DNA of 33,912 nt from an uncultured Aurantimonas sp. (GTDB lineage Bacteria; Pseudomonadota; Alphaproteobacteria; Rhizobiales; Rhizobiaceae): positions 1 to 33,912 of the forward strand of contig CANKZU010000027.1 of assembly GCA_947488615.1 (NCBI GenBank). The letters are read 5' to 3'. The translations under genes were made by a program, and so were the position numbers. Below the pieces are notes generated by a model. That model was not told where the DNA came from and ran no database searches. It was given only the letters and a program-made list of their open reading frames with translations. This document shows, in pieces, positions 13,256 to 21,112 of this stretch (position 1 is the stretch's first letter; each line of letters starts with the position of its first letter).

Positions 13256-15082
13256 GTGACGCGCATTTTTCCCCGGGACCGGCTCGAATCGCGGCCCGAA
13301 CCCTCGGGCGGAAGACCACGGTTCAAGCGCCTTTCGCGTATTGCCGCCGCTATCGCAATTCTCCTTGTCCTGATCGCGCTTGCGACCACGCTTCCCGGAC
13401 TTGCGCTGGGTTCCGACGCGGCGCGTCGAGCCGTCGTTGACCGGCTGGAACGCATGACCGGCGAACCCGTCACGATCGAGGGTGACATCGCGTTCTCGCT
13501 GCTTCCCAGAACCCGGATGATTCTGGACCGCGTGCGCATCGGCGCCGCCGGTTCGCTCACCATCGGCCAGATCGTTGCCGATCTCGACGCCATGACCGCA
13601 TTGACAGGGACGGCGAACATCTCGCGTCTGGTGCTGATCCGGCCAGACATCAAATTGGTGACGGACCGGCCGAAGGCTGACGCGGGGCGGTCACAAAGCG
13701 ACCCCAAGCCGCGGCAACTCGCCAAGATGCTCCTCGGTCGGATCGAGGGATTGCGACGCATCGAAATCCGCGACGGGGTCGTCCACCCCCATTCGCAGAT
13801 GCCCGGCGGAGAGGTCAGCGATATCGACCTGATCGTGGCACGGGCATCCCCCGGGACTGCGCTGCGCCTGTCCGGTTCGTTCCTGTGGAACGGGCAGCCG
13901 GCGGATGTGGATATCGATATCGGCGCCCCGGACGCGCTCCTGGCCGGCGGATCGAGCGACGTCGACATCAACCTGTTCTCGCCGCCCTTGACCACGAATT
14001 TCGACGGAATCGCGAGCCTCGACAGCAACGCCACGATCAACGGCAGGATCAAGCTGACGGCTGCTTCGCTGCGCAGCGGCATCGGTTGGTTTGCCGACCC
14101 CGACCTGCGGATACCGGATGTCGGGCCGTTTTCGCTGGAGGGCGAATTGCTGCTGGCCGGCCTCCAGGCCAATCTGCAGCAGGCCGACATATCGATTGCC
14201 GGCAGCCAGGGGCATGGCGCACTCGAGGCTAGCTTCGCCCCGGCGACGCCTGTCATCGGTGGCACGCTAGCCTTTGCGAGCCTCGACTTCAGCCCGTTTG
14301 CCCGTGCGGTCCTGCCGCTGCCGGACGATCCCTTCGATCTCAAACGGCCGATCGACATCGAATTCGCCAAAGCAGTGAAACTCGACATCCGGCTGTCGGC
14401 GGCGCAGGCGAATTTGGGGCCGGTGCCGCTGACCGATGTGGCAGCGGTCGTCAGGCTGGGCGAGGGCCGAGCGGAGCTCGATATCGGCGACGCGGCCGTC
14501 TTCGGCGGCCGCGGCCAGGCCAACCTCGTCTTCGACGCCAATCCGGCGACGCCCTTAGCGACAGGCCATCTTTCCGTCGCCGGGATCGATACCGCCAGCT
14601 TGCTGAAGGCCCTGAAAGTCGAAGCGCTCGCCATGACCGGGCGCTCCAGCTTCTCCGCCGAAGTGACGGCCCCCTTCCGCGACTGGGCATCCATTCTTGG
14701 CGGTGCTCGTGTCGAGGCCGAATTTGCGTCACGCGACGGGACGATCCGTGGTTTTTCTCCCAAGGCTTTCGCCTCATCCGGGACGCGGCCACTCGCCGAC
14801 GGTCTGACCGGGACCACGGTTCCCTACACGGCGCTTGAGGCAAGAATCGCTACGGACGGCGCCAACCTCCGGTTGAACGGCATGACGATCGAAAGCAGCA
14901 GCAGCGGCGTCCTCGCGGCCTCCGGAGATCTGTCGCTCGTCGATGGCGACGTCACAATCCGCGGGCGGTACGATTCCCGGGCGGCCAAGACGGCTTCCTC
15001 CCGAGCCGCGTTCACCACATCGAAACCGATTGCGTTCACGATCGAGGGCAAATGGCCCAACCCGGACGTGACGACGCAATAG
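13256..15082 (+). CDS. AsmA family protein
   Basis: A 608-residue protein with a basic N-terminus, one membrane-anchor helix (IAAAIAILLVLIALATTLPGL type, near residues 27-50) and a long beta-rich periplasmic region. The early ERMTGEPVTIEGDIAFSLLP segment is the hallmark of the AsmA N-terminal domain. The C-terminal half has the repetitive beta-strand pattern of AsmA-like proteins. These are thought to affect outer-membrane assembly or move phospholipids between membranes. A GTG start at 13256 is preferred, with AAGGAA at 13245-13250; the frame is open back to 13118 but that stretch reads as non-coding. It is divergent from the acetoacetate-CoA ligase and followed 93 bases later by an exported unknown protein. 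Confidence 0.85.
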   Translation: MTRIFPRDRLESRPEPSGGRPRFKRLSRIAAAIAILLVLIALATTLPGLALGSDAARRAVVDRLERMTGEPVTIEGDIAFSLLPRTRMILDRVRIGAAGSLTIGQIVADLDAMTALTGTANISRLVLIRPDIKLVTDRPKADAGRSQSDPKPRQLAKMLLGRIEGLRRIEIRDGVVHPHSQMPGGEVSDIDLIVARASPGTALRLSGSFLWNGQPADVDIDIGAPDALLAGGSSDVDINLFSPPLTTNFDGIASLDSNATINGRIKLTAASLRSGIGWFADPDLRIPDVGPFSLEGELLLAGLQANLQQADISIAGSQGHGALEASFAPATPVIGGTLAFASLDFSPFARAVLPLPDDPFDLKRPIDIEFAKAVKLDIRLSAAQANLGPVPLTDVAAVVRLGEGRAELDIGDAAVFGGRGQANLVFDANPATPLATGHLSVAGIDTASLLKALKVEALAMTGRSSFSAEVTAPFRDWASILGGARVEAEFASRDGTIRGFSPKAFASSGTRPLADGLTGTTVPYTALEARIATDGANLRLNGMTIESSSSGVLAASGDLSLVDGDVTIRGRYDSRAAKTASSRAAFTTSKPIAFTIEGKWPNPDVTTQ

Positions 15083-15175
15083 GCTGTCGATCCGGTCTGA
15101 CACGTATCGAACGTGATGACCGGACGATCGAGCGAGCTTGCAACCGACGTCCGACAACCGGATCGAAAACGTCGC

Positions 15176-16324
15176 ATGTCAGGCAAATCTCTCGCCGACA
15201 CTCTACACCGCGCCCAGCGCCGGATCGCGCCGATGCTCGCCGGAGCGTTGATGCTGACAGCGAGCGGGACGGCATTCGCCGCACCGCCAACGGTCGCGGC
15301 AAGCGCCGATCCGATTGTATGCGCCGACCGCTACCACGCAGCGCTCGTCACCATCCGGCAATCCGACTACCCGAAGATCAAGGCAGCCCGCACGATCGCC
15401 TTCAAGGGCGACGATAGCCTGCCCGGTTCGCCGATCTTCTCGCCGCCATCCCGGCCCCGCGACGCGGATGAGATAGCGGCGCTGCGGCAGGCCGCCGCCC
15501 AGGCCCGCAGCCGAGGCCGCGCCGCCTGGCTCGCCAGTTCCGACAAGCGGTGGATCGCCGACCGGATCGTGACCGAGCTCGGCGAATATCTCACCCAGGA
15601 CGCATCCCCCTATCTGTGCGGCGGCGTGCCCGACTATCTCGCCACGGTGCGGAGCTTCGCGAGCCGCATCGCGTTGACACGGGCACAACCGGCCGAATAC
15701 CTCACGATTCAGCGCGAGGCGGCACGGCGCGCGATCCGCCAGGCATACGCGGCGATGCAGCCGGTGCCGGCGCCACGTTTCGCTCCCCCGGCGAGGGGCA
15801 GCGACCCCATCGCCGAGCTTCGCCCCTCCAAGGGCGCCGAGCGCATGACGGCGTTCCTCACGCCGGTCGCGCATTCGACCAGAAAACGCATTTACGGGCC
15901 GGTGATCGACCCTGATCTGCCGCCGCTCGCGATGGCCAAGGTGACGCCGCTGGCGAGCGACCGCGACCGGCTCGCCGCGCTCGACGGCCTTGTCGCCGCG
16001 GCACGGGCCGGCGGGTTCACCGCCCCGCCTGAACGCGACGTTGCGGCAACCGGCTCAGTCGGCGAAAAGCGTGATGCTTCGGAAACCCGGACGCGCCCGG
16101 TGCTGGCACGCCTGGCCGCGTTGAAACCCCTGGTTGTTGGCAAGCAGGCCACGATCGGCGATCCGCTGGTCCGGCGCGCGCTCCTCGCGGCCTTCGCCGA
16201 GATCGAGGCGCTCGACTATCTCACCCACCGCCCGATCGGCGGCGACCCGATGCTCGCGGCGATCGAAGCCACGCTCGGCGCGATCGAGGCCGCCCATGCG
16301 AAAGCCTGCGACTGCGCCGACTGA
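15176..16324 (+). CDS. exported hypothetical protein (382 aa)
   Basis: I do not recognise this protein. It begins with a basic stretch and a signal peptide ending AFA/APP around residue 36, so export is likely. The mature part is Ala- and Arg-rich and mostly helical. It has cysteines in IVCADRYH and in SPYLCGGVPDYL, plus a C-terminal CDCAD. An ATG at 15113 in the same frame would add 21 residues. The 15176 start is preferred because it leaves a normal signal-peptide length; neither has a clear ribosome site. It follows the AsmA-family gene in the same orientation with a short gap, so co-transcription and an envelope role are plausible but not shown. Confidence 0.65.
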   Translation: MSGKSLADTLHRAQRRIAPMLAGALMLTASGTAFAAPPTVAASADPIVCADRYHAALVTIRQSDYPKIKAARTIAFKGDDSLPGSPIFSPPSRPRDADEIAALRQAAAQARSRGRAAWLASSDKRWIADRIVTELGEYLTQDASPYLCGGVPDYLATVRSFASRIALTRAQPAEYLTIQREAARRAIRQAYAAMQPVPAPRFAPPARGSDPIAELRPSKGAERMTAFLTPVAHSTRKRIYGPVIDPDLPPLAMAKVTPLASDRDRLAALDGLVAAARAGGFTAPPERDVAATGSVGEKRDASETRTRPVLARLAALKPLVVGKQATIGDPLVRRALLAAFAEIEALDYLTHRPIGGDPMLAAIEATLGAIEAAHAKACDCAD

Positions 16325-16333
16325 CCCGTCTCA

Positions 16334-16384
16334 GAGCATCGGACCAAAAAAATAGAACCCGGTTTTTAGATCATTCCGATGCTC
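16334..16384. repeat. GAGCATCGGA palindromic intergenic repeat
   Basis: GAGCATCGGA (16334-16343) and TCCGATGCTC (16375-16384) are perfect 10-bp inverted arms around a 31-base AT-rich centre containing AACCCGGTTTTT. This closely resembles a dispersed repeat common between genes of rhizobia and relatives, usually seen with a GAAAAGTGG...CCGGTTTTCGG core. It lies 9 bases past the exported-protein stop codon, at the left edge of the AT-rich island. Confidence 0.7.
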
Positions 16385-16485
16385 GATCAAAGTGCTAGAT
16401 GTGTGGAGAGCAGCCATTTGCACAGGTGGCGTGTTCCTTTTATAACTCACGCATCTTGCATTCAGTACCTGACAATTGGAGGCGT

Positions 16486-16551
16486 ATGGTGCGGAGATTC
16501 CGCCTACTTATCATAGGATCCCCGCTTGTCAGAAATTCGTTAAAAATGTAG
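16486..16551 (+). CDS. possible 21-codon leader peptide
   Basis: A short reading frame with two adjacent start codons (ATG at 16486, GTG at 16489), the latter 6 bases after a perfect GGAGG (16478-16482). It is basic (MVRRFRLLIIG...) and ends at TAG 30 bases before the proposed start of the exported protein downstream, in a different frame. It could be a leader peptide, or the true N-terminus of the next gene displaced by a frameshift. Confidence 0.3.
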   Translation: MVRRFRLLIIGSPLVRNSLKM

Positions 16552-16580
16552 AATGTGCCTGTCTATATCGAAAAGCGGGT

Positions 16581-17447
16581 ATGCAGATGTTTTCGATCCA
16601 GGATCAATCGAAAAAGCGATATAGTGCCCAGTATTGCTCTTTATCGAAACTTTGCCGCATACTTCTTTACATGCTTGCTCTACTGATCAATATGGTGGCC
16701 GCTCCGGCGTTCTCCGAGGAAATCGAAACGCGAGAATGGAAGCAGATAAGGGACATCTATTTCCGTGTGCATTCTAACGCACAGTACGAATGGGTGGTCC
16801 GACCGGAATACATCGATCTTGGACATTGCGGTGCGGGTTTTGCGATCGGACAAAATGACCGCTCCCTTGCTATTGAACTTGGTTTCACTGAGAAAGAAGC
16901 TGACAAGATCACTTACTGGGCACACGAACTCGCCTTCGCCGCCGCCGCACTCGGCAAATCGCCTTATACTGGAGATCTATGGAAAGACATAATCGACGGC
17001 ATCGAGATCTCCAAGTGGGAGCGGGAAGGCCAAAGCGGATTCGAATTTGTCATCCAGGACCCCGATAACGGCAGCGTCGAAGTAACGTCTTTCCTCGTCT
17101 ACGAGTTGGATCGGCTAATAAATCGCAGAGCGCAAAAAGCCGGTCTAAATGGATTGCCACCCCTCCAATCCTCCGACGAATGTGGCGGAGGAGAGGTTCC
17201 TGTAGAAATAAAGCTTGTACCCGATGGGGCGCGCGTGTGGTACACATCCGACTTCGGTCGGACTCGCTGCGGGCTCAAGAACAAACCCCAGGACGACGTC
17301 ATCGCTTGCGCCAGTTGGCTAGAGGTCACCGGGAAAGTTCCCTCCCTTGCGGGCATCGTCCACTTTCAGGCCAGATGGCCCGACGGTGACTTGGTCATCA
17401 GCAGGCAGGAAATCAAACCAGATGACCCTGTTGTGCTGATAAAATAA
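16581..17447 (+). CDS. exported protein of unknown function with PEGA-like C-terminus
   Basis: I do not recognise this protein. From the ATG at 16581 it has 288 residues: a Lys/Arg-containing n-region, a hydrophobic core (LLYMLALLINMVAAPAFS) with probable cleavage after AFS, then an extracytoplasmic part. The middle is mixed helix. The last 100 or so residues (VPVEIKLVPDGARVWY ... LAGIVHFQARWPDGDL) read like a PEGA-type beta-sandwich, with two cysteines (RTRCGLK, VIACASW) likely to form a disulfide. The frame is open to 16476, and the start is uncertain because no ribosome site precedes any in-frame ATG. Codon use and base composition are visibly AT-richer than the flanks, suggesting horizontal acquisition. 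The stop overlaps the next start in TAATG, so the two products are probably made together. Confidence 0.6.
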   Translation: MQMFSIQDQSKKRYSAQYCSLSKLCRILLYMLALLINMVAAPAFSEEIETREWKQIRDIYFRVHSNAQYEWVVRPEYIDLGHCGAGFAIGQNDRSLAIELGFTEKEADKITYWAHELAFAAAALGKSPYTGDLWKDIIDGIEISKWEREGQSGFEFVIQDPDNGSVEVTSFLVYELDRLINRRAQKAGLNGLPPLQSSDECGGGEVPVEIKLVPDGARVWYTSDFGRTRCGLKNKPQDDVIACASWLEVTGKVPSLAGIVHFQARWPDGDLVISRQEIKPDDPVVLIK

Positions 17448-18016
17448 TGCCTCAACCCAAAAAAAATGGACTGGACGACTTCTACGAACTCCTGAAGAAA
17501 TATGGAAATATTCTTGCGGTCGGCTTGGGAAGCGCTGCAATTCTTCTGATAACACACCTTACCTCAGCATCACCTCCATGGCCACCGGCCGTCTTGCAAA
17601 TTTCGGCCATCTATCAGTTGATTGCGCTTATTTTCGTGCATCAGTTCTTCACAGAAAATAGCAAATCGGTCTTCGACCGGCGGATTTGCTCGTTCATCAT
17701 CATTTTTGTGGGGGTGTCCGTAGCCTATTTCGCGGCGAATTCCCTCCTTATTTACTCAGGAACGAATGGCGATCGCTTTGTGAAGGGGTTGATCTGCACC
17801 GCAGATGCACTCGATCAATTTCCCAAGTCCTGCCCGATACTGTCCGACTCCGAGATCTCGACGACTGGCTACGAGGGGGAGGTTCTCTGGACGGCTGTCG
17901 GGCTCATGCTGGGCCGATCTGTGGTTCTCATGCTCTGGGTATTCTTCCTAACCTCAATCGTTTTCGTTGTGGCTACTTTCGTCCAGTTTCAGCGGAATCG
18001 GAAGGTGCGCGACTAG
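17447..18016 (+). CDS. four-helix membrane protein of unknown function
   Basis: I do not recognise this 189-residue protein. Predicted membrane helices are at about 21-39, 49-68, 82-104 and 148-180. Between helices 3 and 4 is a loop of about 45 residues with Cys117 and Cys129 (LICTAD and KSCPIL) and an acidic EGEVLWT segment. If the N-terminus is cytoplasmic, this loop faces the periplasm and could be disulfide-bonded. The short C-terminal tail is basic. The ATG overlaps the upstream stop by one base (TAATG), indicating translational coupling with the exported PEGA-like protein. A paired role at the membrane is therefore likely, with the exported partner possibly contacting the loop. Composition is AT-richer than the surrounding genes. 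Confidence 0.65.
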   Translation: MPQPKKNGLDDFYELLKKYGNILAVGLGSAAILLITHLTSASPPWPPAVLQISAIYQLIALIFVHQFFTENSKSVFDRRICSFIIIFVGVSVAYFAANSLLIYSGTNGDRFVKGLICTADALDQFPKSCPILSDSEISTTGYEGEVLWTAVGLMLGRSVVLMLWVFFLTSIVFVVATFVQFQRNRKVRD

Positions 18017-18120
18017 CTCATCTGGTTCCCGGCTCGTCTTGAACGGCTGTGAGCCGAACGATTGCTTGACCGCTACCCATCCCACTGGAACGCAAAAGGA
18101 AATGGGTTCTCCACGAACTG

Positions 18121-18957
18121 TTATGATTCCAAACCGCTGTGTCCGCCGGCGGCCAGCCGCTCGTCCCTGCGTTTCTTGACCTCATGACGTTTGGTGACCA
18201 GCGCCGCGGCGATGACGCCCAGCGCGACGAGCGCGACGAGTAGCGTGCTGACGGCGTTGATCTTCGGCGTGACGCCGAGACGAACCTGGCTGTAGATCTT
18301 CATCGGCAAGGTCGTGGCGCCGGGACCGGAAGTGAAGCTGGCGATGACCAGATCGTCCAGCGACAGCGTGAAGGCGAGCATCCAGCCGGCGGCGACGGCA
18401 GGCCAGATCACCGGCAGGGTGATCACGAAGAACGCCCTCCAGGGCGGGCAGCCGAGATCCTGCGCCGCTTCCTCCAGGCTGCGGTCGAAGGTCACCAGCC
18501 GCGACTGGACCACCACGGCGACGAAGCACATGGAAAAGGTGACATGGGCGATCGTCACGGTCCAGAAGCCACGGTCGAAATCGAGCGCCACGAACAACAG
18601 CAGCAGCGAAAGCCCGGTGATCACCTCCGGCATCACCAGCGGCGCATAGACCATGCCGGTGAACAGCAGCCGGCCGCGAAAATCGAAGAACCGCACCAGC
18701 GCCGTCGCCGCGAGCGTGCCGAGGATGGTCGCCAGGCTCGCCGACAGGAGCGCCACCCGGATGGTGACCCAAGCGGCGTCGAGAAGCGCCTGATCGTTCC
18801 ACAATTCCCGGTACCAGACCGTCGAGAATCCGGCCCAGACCGTCACCAGACGCGAGGCGTTGAAAGAGTAGATGATCAAGAGGACGATCGGCAGATAGAG
18901 GAACGCGAAGCCGAGAACCACCGAGACGATATTGAACGGGCTCCAGTTCTTCGACAT
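18121..18957 (-). CDS. potI: polyamine ABC transporter permease (PotI/PotC type)
   Basis: A 278-residue inner-membrane permease with six predicted helices and one BPD_transp_1 domain. The EAA loop reads EEAAQDLGCPPWRAFFVITLP near residues 160-180, followed by SLDDLVIASFTSGPG, which is diagnostic for the PotC/PotI subunit of spermidine/putrescine importers. It pairs with PotH to form the channel. The ATG overlaps the upstream potH stop by one base (TGATG), so translation is coupled. It is the last gene of the four-gene operon. The C-terminal tail is unusually basic and polar (KRHEVKKRRDERL). The next gene is the convergent island gene, with 104 bases between the stop codons. Confidence 0.93.
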   Translation of the reverse strand: MSKNWSPFNIVSVVLGFAFLYLPIVLLIIYSFNASRLVTVWAGFSTVWYRELWNDQALLDAAWVTIRVALLSASLATILGTLAATALVRFFDFRGRLLFTGMVYAPLVMPEVITGLSLLLLFVALDFDRGFWTVTIAHVTFSMCFVAVVVQSRLVTFDRSLEEAAQDLGCPPWRAFFVITLPVIWPAVAAGWMLAFTLSLDDLVIASFTSGPGATTLPMKIYSQVRLGVTPKINAVSTLLVALVALGVIAAALVTKRHEVKKRRDERLAAGGHSGLES

Positions 18958-19895
18958 CAGGCGTTCCCGGTCGCTTTTGCCTGCGCCCGCTGAAACCAGA
19001 CGATCGGCAGCACCAGAGCGAGCAAGAGGAGGATCGCTACCGCCGAGGACACCGGCCAGTCGCGGTTGGAGAAGAACTCGTTCCACAAGGTCTTGCCGAT
19101 CATCAGCGTGCGCGAGCCGCCGAGAAGGTCTGGGATGACGAATTCGCCGACAGCCGGAATGAACACCAGCATGATGCCGGCGATGACGCCCGGTCGTGAC
19201 AGCGGGAAGGTGATCGCCCAGAACGCCTTGACTGGCGGACAGCCGAGATCGTTGGCCGCCTCGACCAGGCGATGATCCATGCGCTCCAGCGAGGCATAGA
19301 TCGGCAGCACCATGAACGGCAGGTAGGAATAGACGATGCCGATATAGACGGCGAGATTGGTGTTCATGATGACCAGCGGCGAGGAAATCACGCCGAGCCA
19401 CATCAGGAACTGGTTGAGCAGCCCGTCGGTCTTCAGGATGCCGATCCAGGCGTAGACCCGGATCAAGAAGCTCGTCCAGAACGGCAGGATCGTCAAAAGG
19501 ACCAGGATCGGCCTGAGGCCGCGCGGCGCCTTCGCCATGCCATAGGCCAGCGGATAGCCGACCAGCAGCGTGACGGCTGTCGCGATCGCGGCGATCTTGA
19601 GGCTGGACAGATAGGAATTGATGTACAGCGGATCGCCGGCCAGCCACCGGTAATTGTCCAGCGAGAACTGTTTCAGATTGCTCCAGAATTCCGGCAGGCT
19701 CTCCAGCGGAAAGGCCGGCAGATAAGGGGGCTGCGCCAGCGCGATTTGCGACAGCGATATCTTGAAGACGATAAAGAACGGCGCCAGGAAGAAGACCAGC
19801 AGCCAGAAAAACGGGATGCCGATGACCAGTCTTCGGTAGAGCCGGCCGGTTCTCGTTGGAAACGGCTTCGTCGCGGGTGCCGCCTCGGCCGCCAC
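18957..19895 (-). CDS. potH: polyamine ABC transporter permease (PotH/PotB type)
   Basis: The first permease subunit, 312 residues from a GTG at 19895. The EAA loop VEAANDLGCPPVKAFWAITFP and the following PAVGEFVIPDLLGG match PotB/PotH, the family that builds the putrescine/spermidine channel. The first cytoplasmic segment and a long loop before helix 2 (LPEFWSNLKQFSLDNYRWL) are typical. The GTG is favoured because it lies just after the potG stop (4 bases between). An ATG at 19958 would overlap potG by about 60 bases and add a low-complexity stretch. No strong ribosome site precedes either start, consistent with translational coupling to potG. Confidence 0.92.
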   Translation of the reverse strand: MAAEAAPATKPFPTRTGRLYRRLVIGIPFFWLLVFFLAPFFIVFKISLSQIALAQPPYLPAFPLESLPEFWSNLKQFSLDNYRWLAGDPLYINSYLSSLKIAAIATAVTLLVGYPLAYGMAKAPRGLRPILVLLTILPFWTSFLIRVYAWIGILKTDGLLNQFLMWLGVISSPLVIMNTNLAVYIGIVYSYLPFMVLPIYASLERMDHRLVEAANDLGCPPVKAFWAITFPLSRPGVIAGIMLVFIPAVGEFVIPDLLGGSRTLMIGKTLWNEFFSNRDWPVSSAVAILLLLALVLPIVWFQRAQAKATGNA

Positions 19896-19899
19896 CGTT

Positions 19900-21057
19900 C
19901 TAATGTTCCAGCACGATGCCGGCGTCGGCCGGGAAGGTGAGCCACACCTCCTCGTCATAGCCGATCGGCTCGTCCGAGCCGCGCGCCGCGTTGAGCGTCG
20001 CGGTGCGGACGATGTCGCCGCTGGCCAGCTTGACGTTGAACAGAGTCATGTCGCCGAGATAGGCGATGTCCCAGACCTCGCCGCGAAGGGCGTTCACCTG
20101 TGCGTCCGCAGGCGCGTGACGGGACAGGCGCAGCTTTTCCGGCCGGATCGCGAAGAAGACCGTCTCGCCGGGTGTCACGTCGAGGCTGCTTTCGGCTTCG
20201 ATCGTCGCACCGGTCTTTGCAGCGATGCGGGTCAACCCGTTGCGGCTATGCTCGACCTCGCCTTCCAGGATGTTCACACTGCCGATGAAATCGGCGACGT
20301 AGCGCGTCGCCGGCGCCTCGTAGATGATCTCGGGCGTCGCGACCTGCACGATCTTGCCCTCGCGCATCACCGAGATGCGGTCCGCCATGGTCATCGCCTC
20401 CTCCTGGTCGTGGGTGACGATCAGGAAGGTCAGATGCATCTCCTGCTGAAGGTCCATCAGCTCGAACTGGGTCTCCTCGCGCAGCTTCTTGTCGAGCGCG
20501 CCGAGCGGCTCGTCGAGCAACAGCACCTTCGGTCGCTTGGCCAGCGAGCGGGCCAGCGCCACTCGCTGCTGCTGGCCGCCCGAAAGCTGCTGCGGCTTGC
20601 GGCCGGCGAAGCCATCGAGCTTGACCAGCTTCAGCATTTCGGTGACGCGGTCGTCGCGCTCGGACTTTGCCATGCCGTCCTGCTTCAGGCCGAAGGCGAT
20701 GTTGGCGGCAACGTCCATATGCGGAAACAGCGCATAGCTCTGGAACATCATGTTGACCGGCCGGCGGTGCGGCGGCATACCGAGAAGGCTCTGCCCGTCC
20801 AGACGGACGTCGCCCTGGCTCGGCTCCTCGAAACCGGCCATGATCCGCAGGAGCGTCGACTTGCCACAGCCCGACGGCCCGAGCAGCGCGTGGAATTCGC
20901 GCCGGTAGATCGCCAGCGACAAATCGTCGACCGCCTTGAATTCGCCGAACCGCTTGGTGACGCCCTCGAACGCGATCAGCGGCGTTGCGGACGGCTCGTT
21001 CCAGGGCTCGAAGCTGCGGCGAATATTGCCGAGGGATTTTTGCGCGCTCGCCATCAC
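19900..21057 (-). CDS. potG: polyamine ABC transporter ATPase (PotG/PotA type)
   Basis: A 385-residue ATPase that powers the PotHI channel from the cytoplasmic face. Walker A GPSGCGKST is at residues 60-68, the signature LSGGQQQ at 158-164, Walker B VLLLDEP at 178-184, and the switch histidine lies in IVTHDQEEA. The C-terminal TOBE_2 domain follows (FFAIRPEKLRLS). The Q-loop context MMFQSYALFPHM is typical of PotA/PotG. The start is GTG at 21057 with an ATG immediately after it (21054); either could be used. It lies 55 bases downstream of potF, with a small hairpin in the gap, and 4 bases before potH. It is too specific to the pot operon to be the missing iron-transport ATPase. Confidence 0.95.
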   Translation of the reverse strand: MMASAQKSLGNIRRSFEPWNEPSATPLIAFEGVTKRFGEFKAVDDLSLAIYRREFHALLGPSGCGKSTLLRIMAGFEEPSQGDVRLDGQSLLGMPPHRRPVNMMFQSYALFPHMDVAANIAFGLKQDGMAKSERDDRVTEMLKLVKLDGFAGRKPQQLSGGQQQRVALARSLAKRPKVLLLDEPLGALDKKLREETQFELMDLQQEMHLTFLIVTHDQEEAMTMADRISVMREGKIVQVATPEIIYEAPATRYVADFIGSVNILEGEVEHSRNGLTRIAAKTGATIEAESSLDVTPGETVFFAIRPEKLRLSRHAPADAQVNALRGEVWDIAYLGDMTLFNVKLASGDIVRTATLNAARGSDEPIGYDEEVWLTFPADAGIVLEH

Positions 21058-21082
21058 CGTCCGAACCGAAGCCTCAAGTGCC

Positions 21083-21101
21083 CCCGGCGGTGAACGCCGG
21101 G
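21083..21101 (-). terminator. intercistronic hairpin between potF and potG
   Basis: CCCGGCG and CGCCGGG form a 7-bp perfect stem with a 5-base loop, without a following T-tract, 11 bases past the potF stop. Such hairpins often protect the binding-protein mRNA and lower expression of downstream transporter genes, rather than fully terminating. Confidence 0.5.
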
Positions 21102-21112
21102 AGCGGCCATTG

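Noticed and set aside
19903..21093. 396-codon plus-strand frame opposite potG
   Set aside because: Antisense shadow of a canonical ABC ATPase gene.
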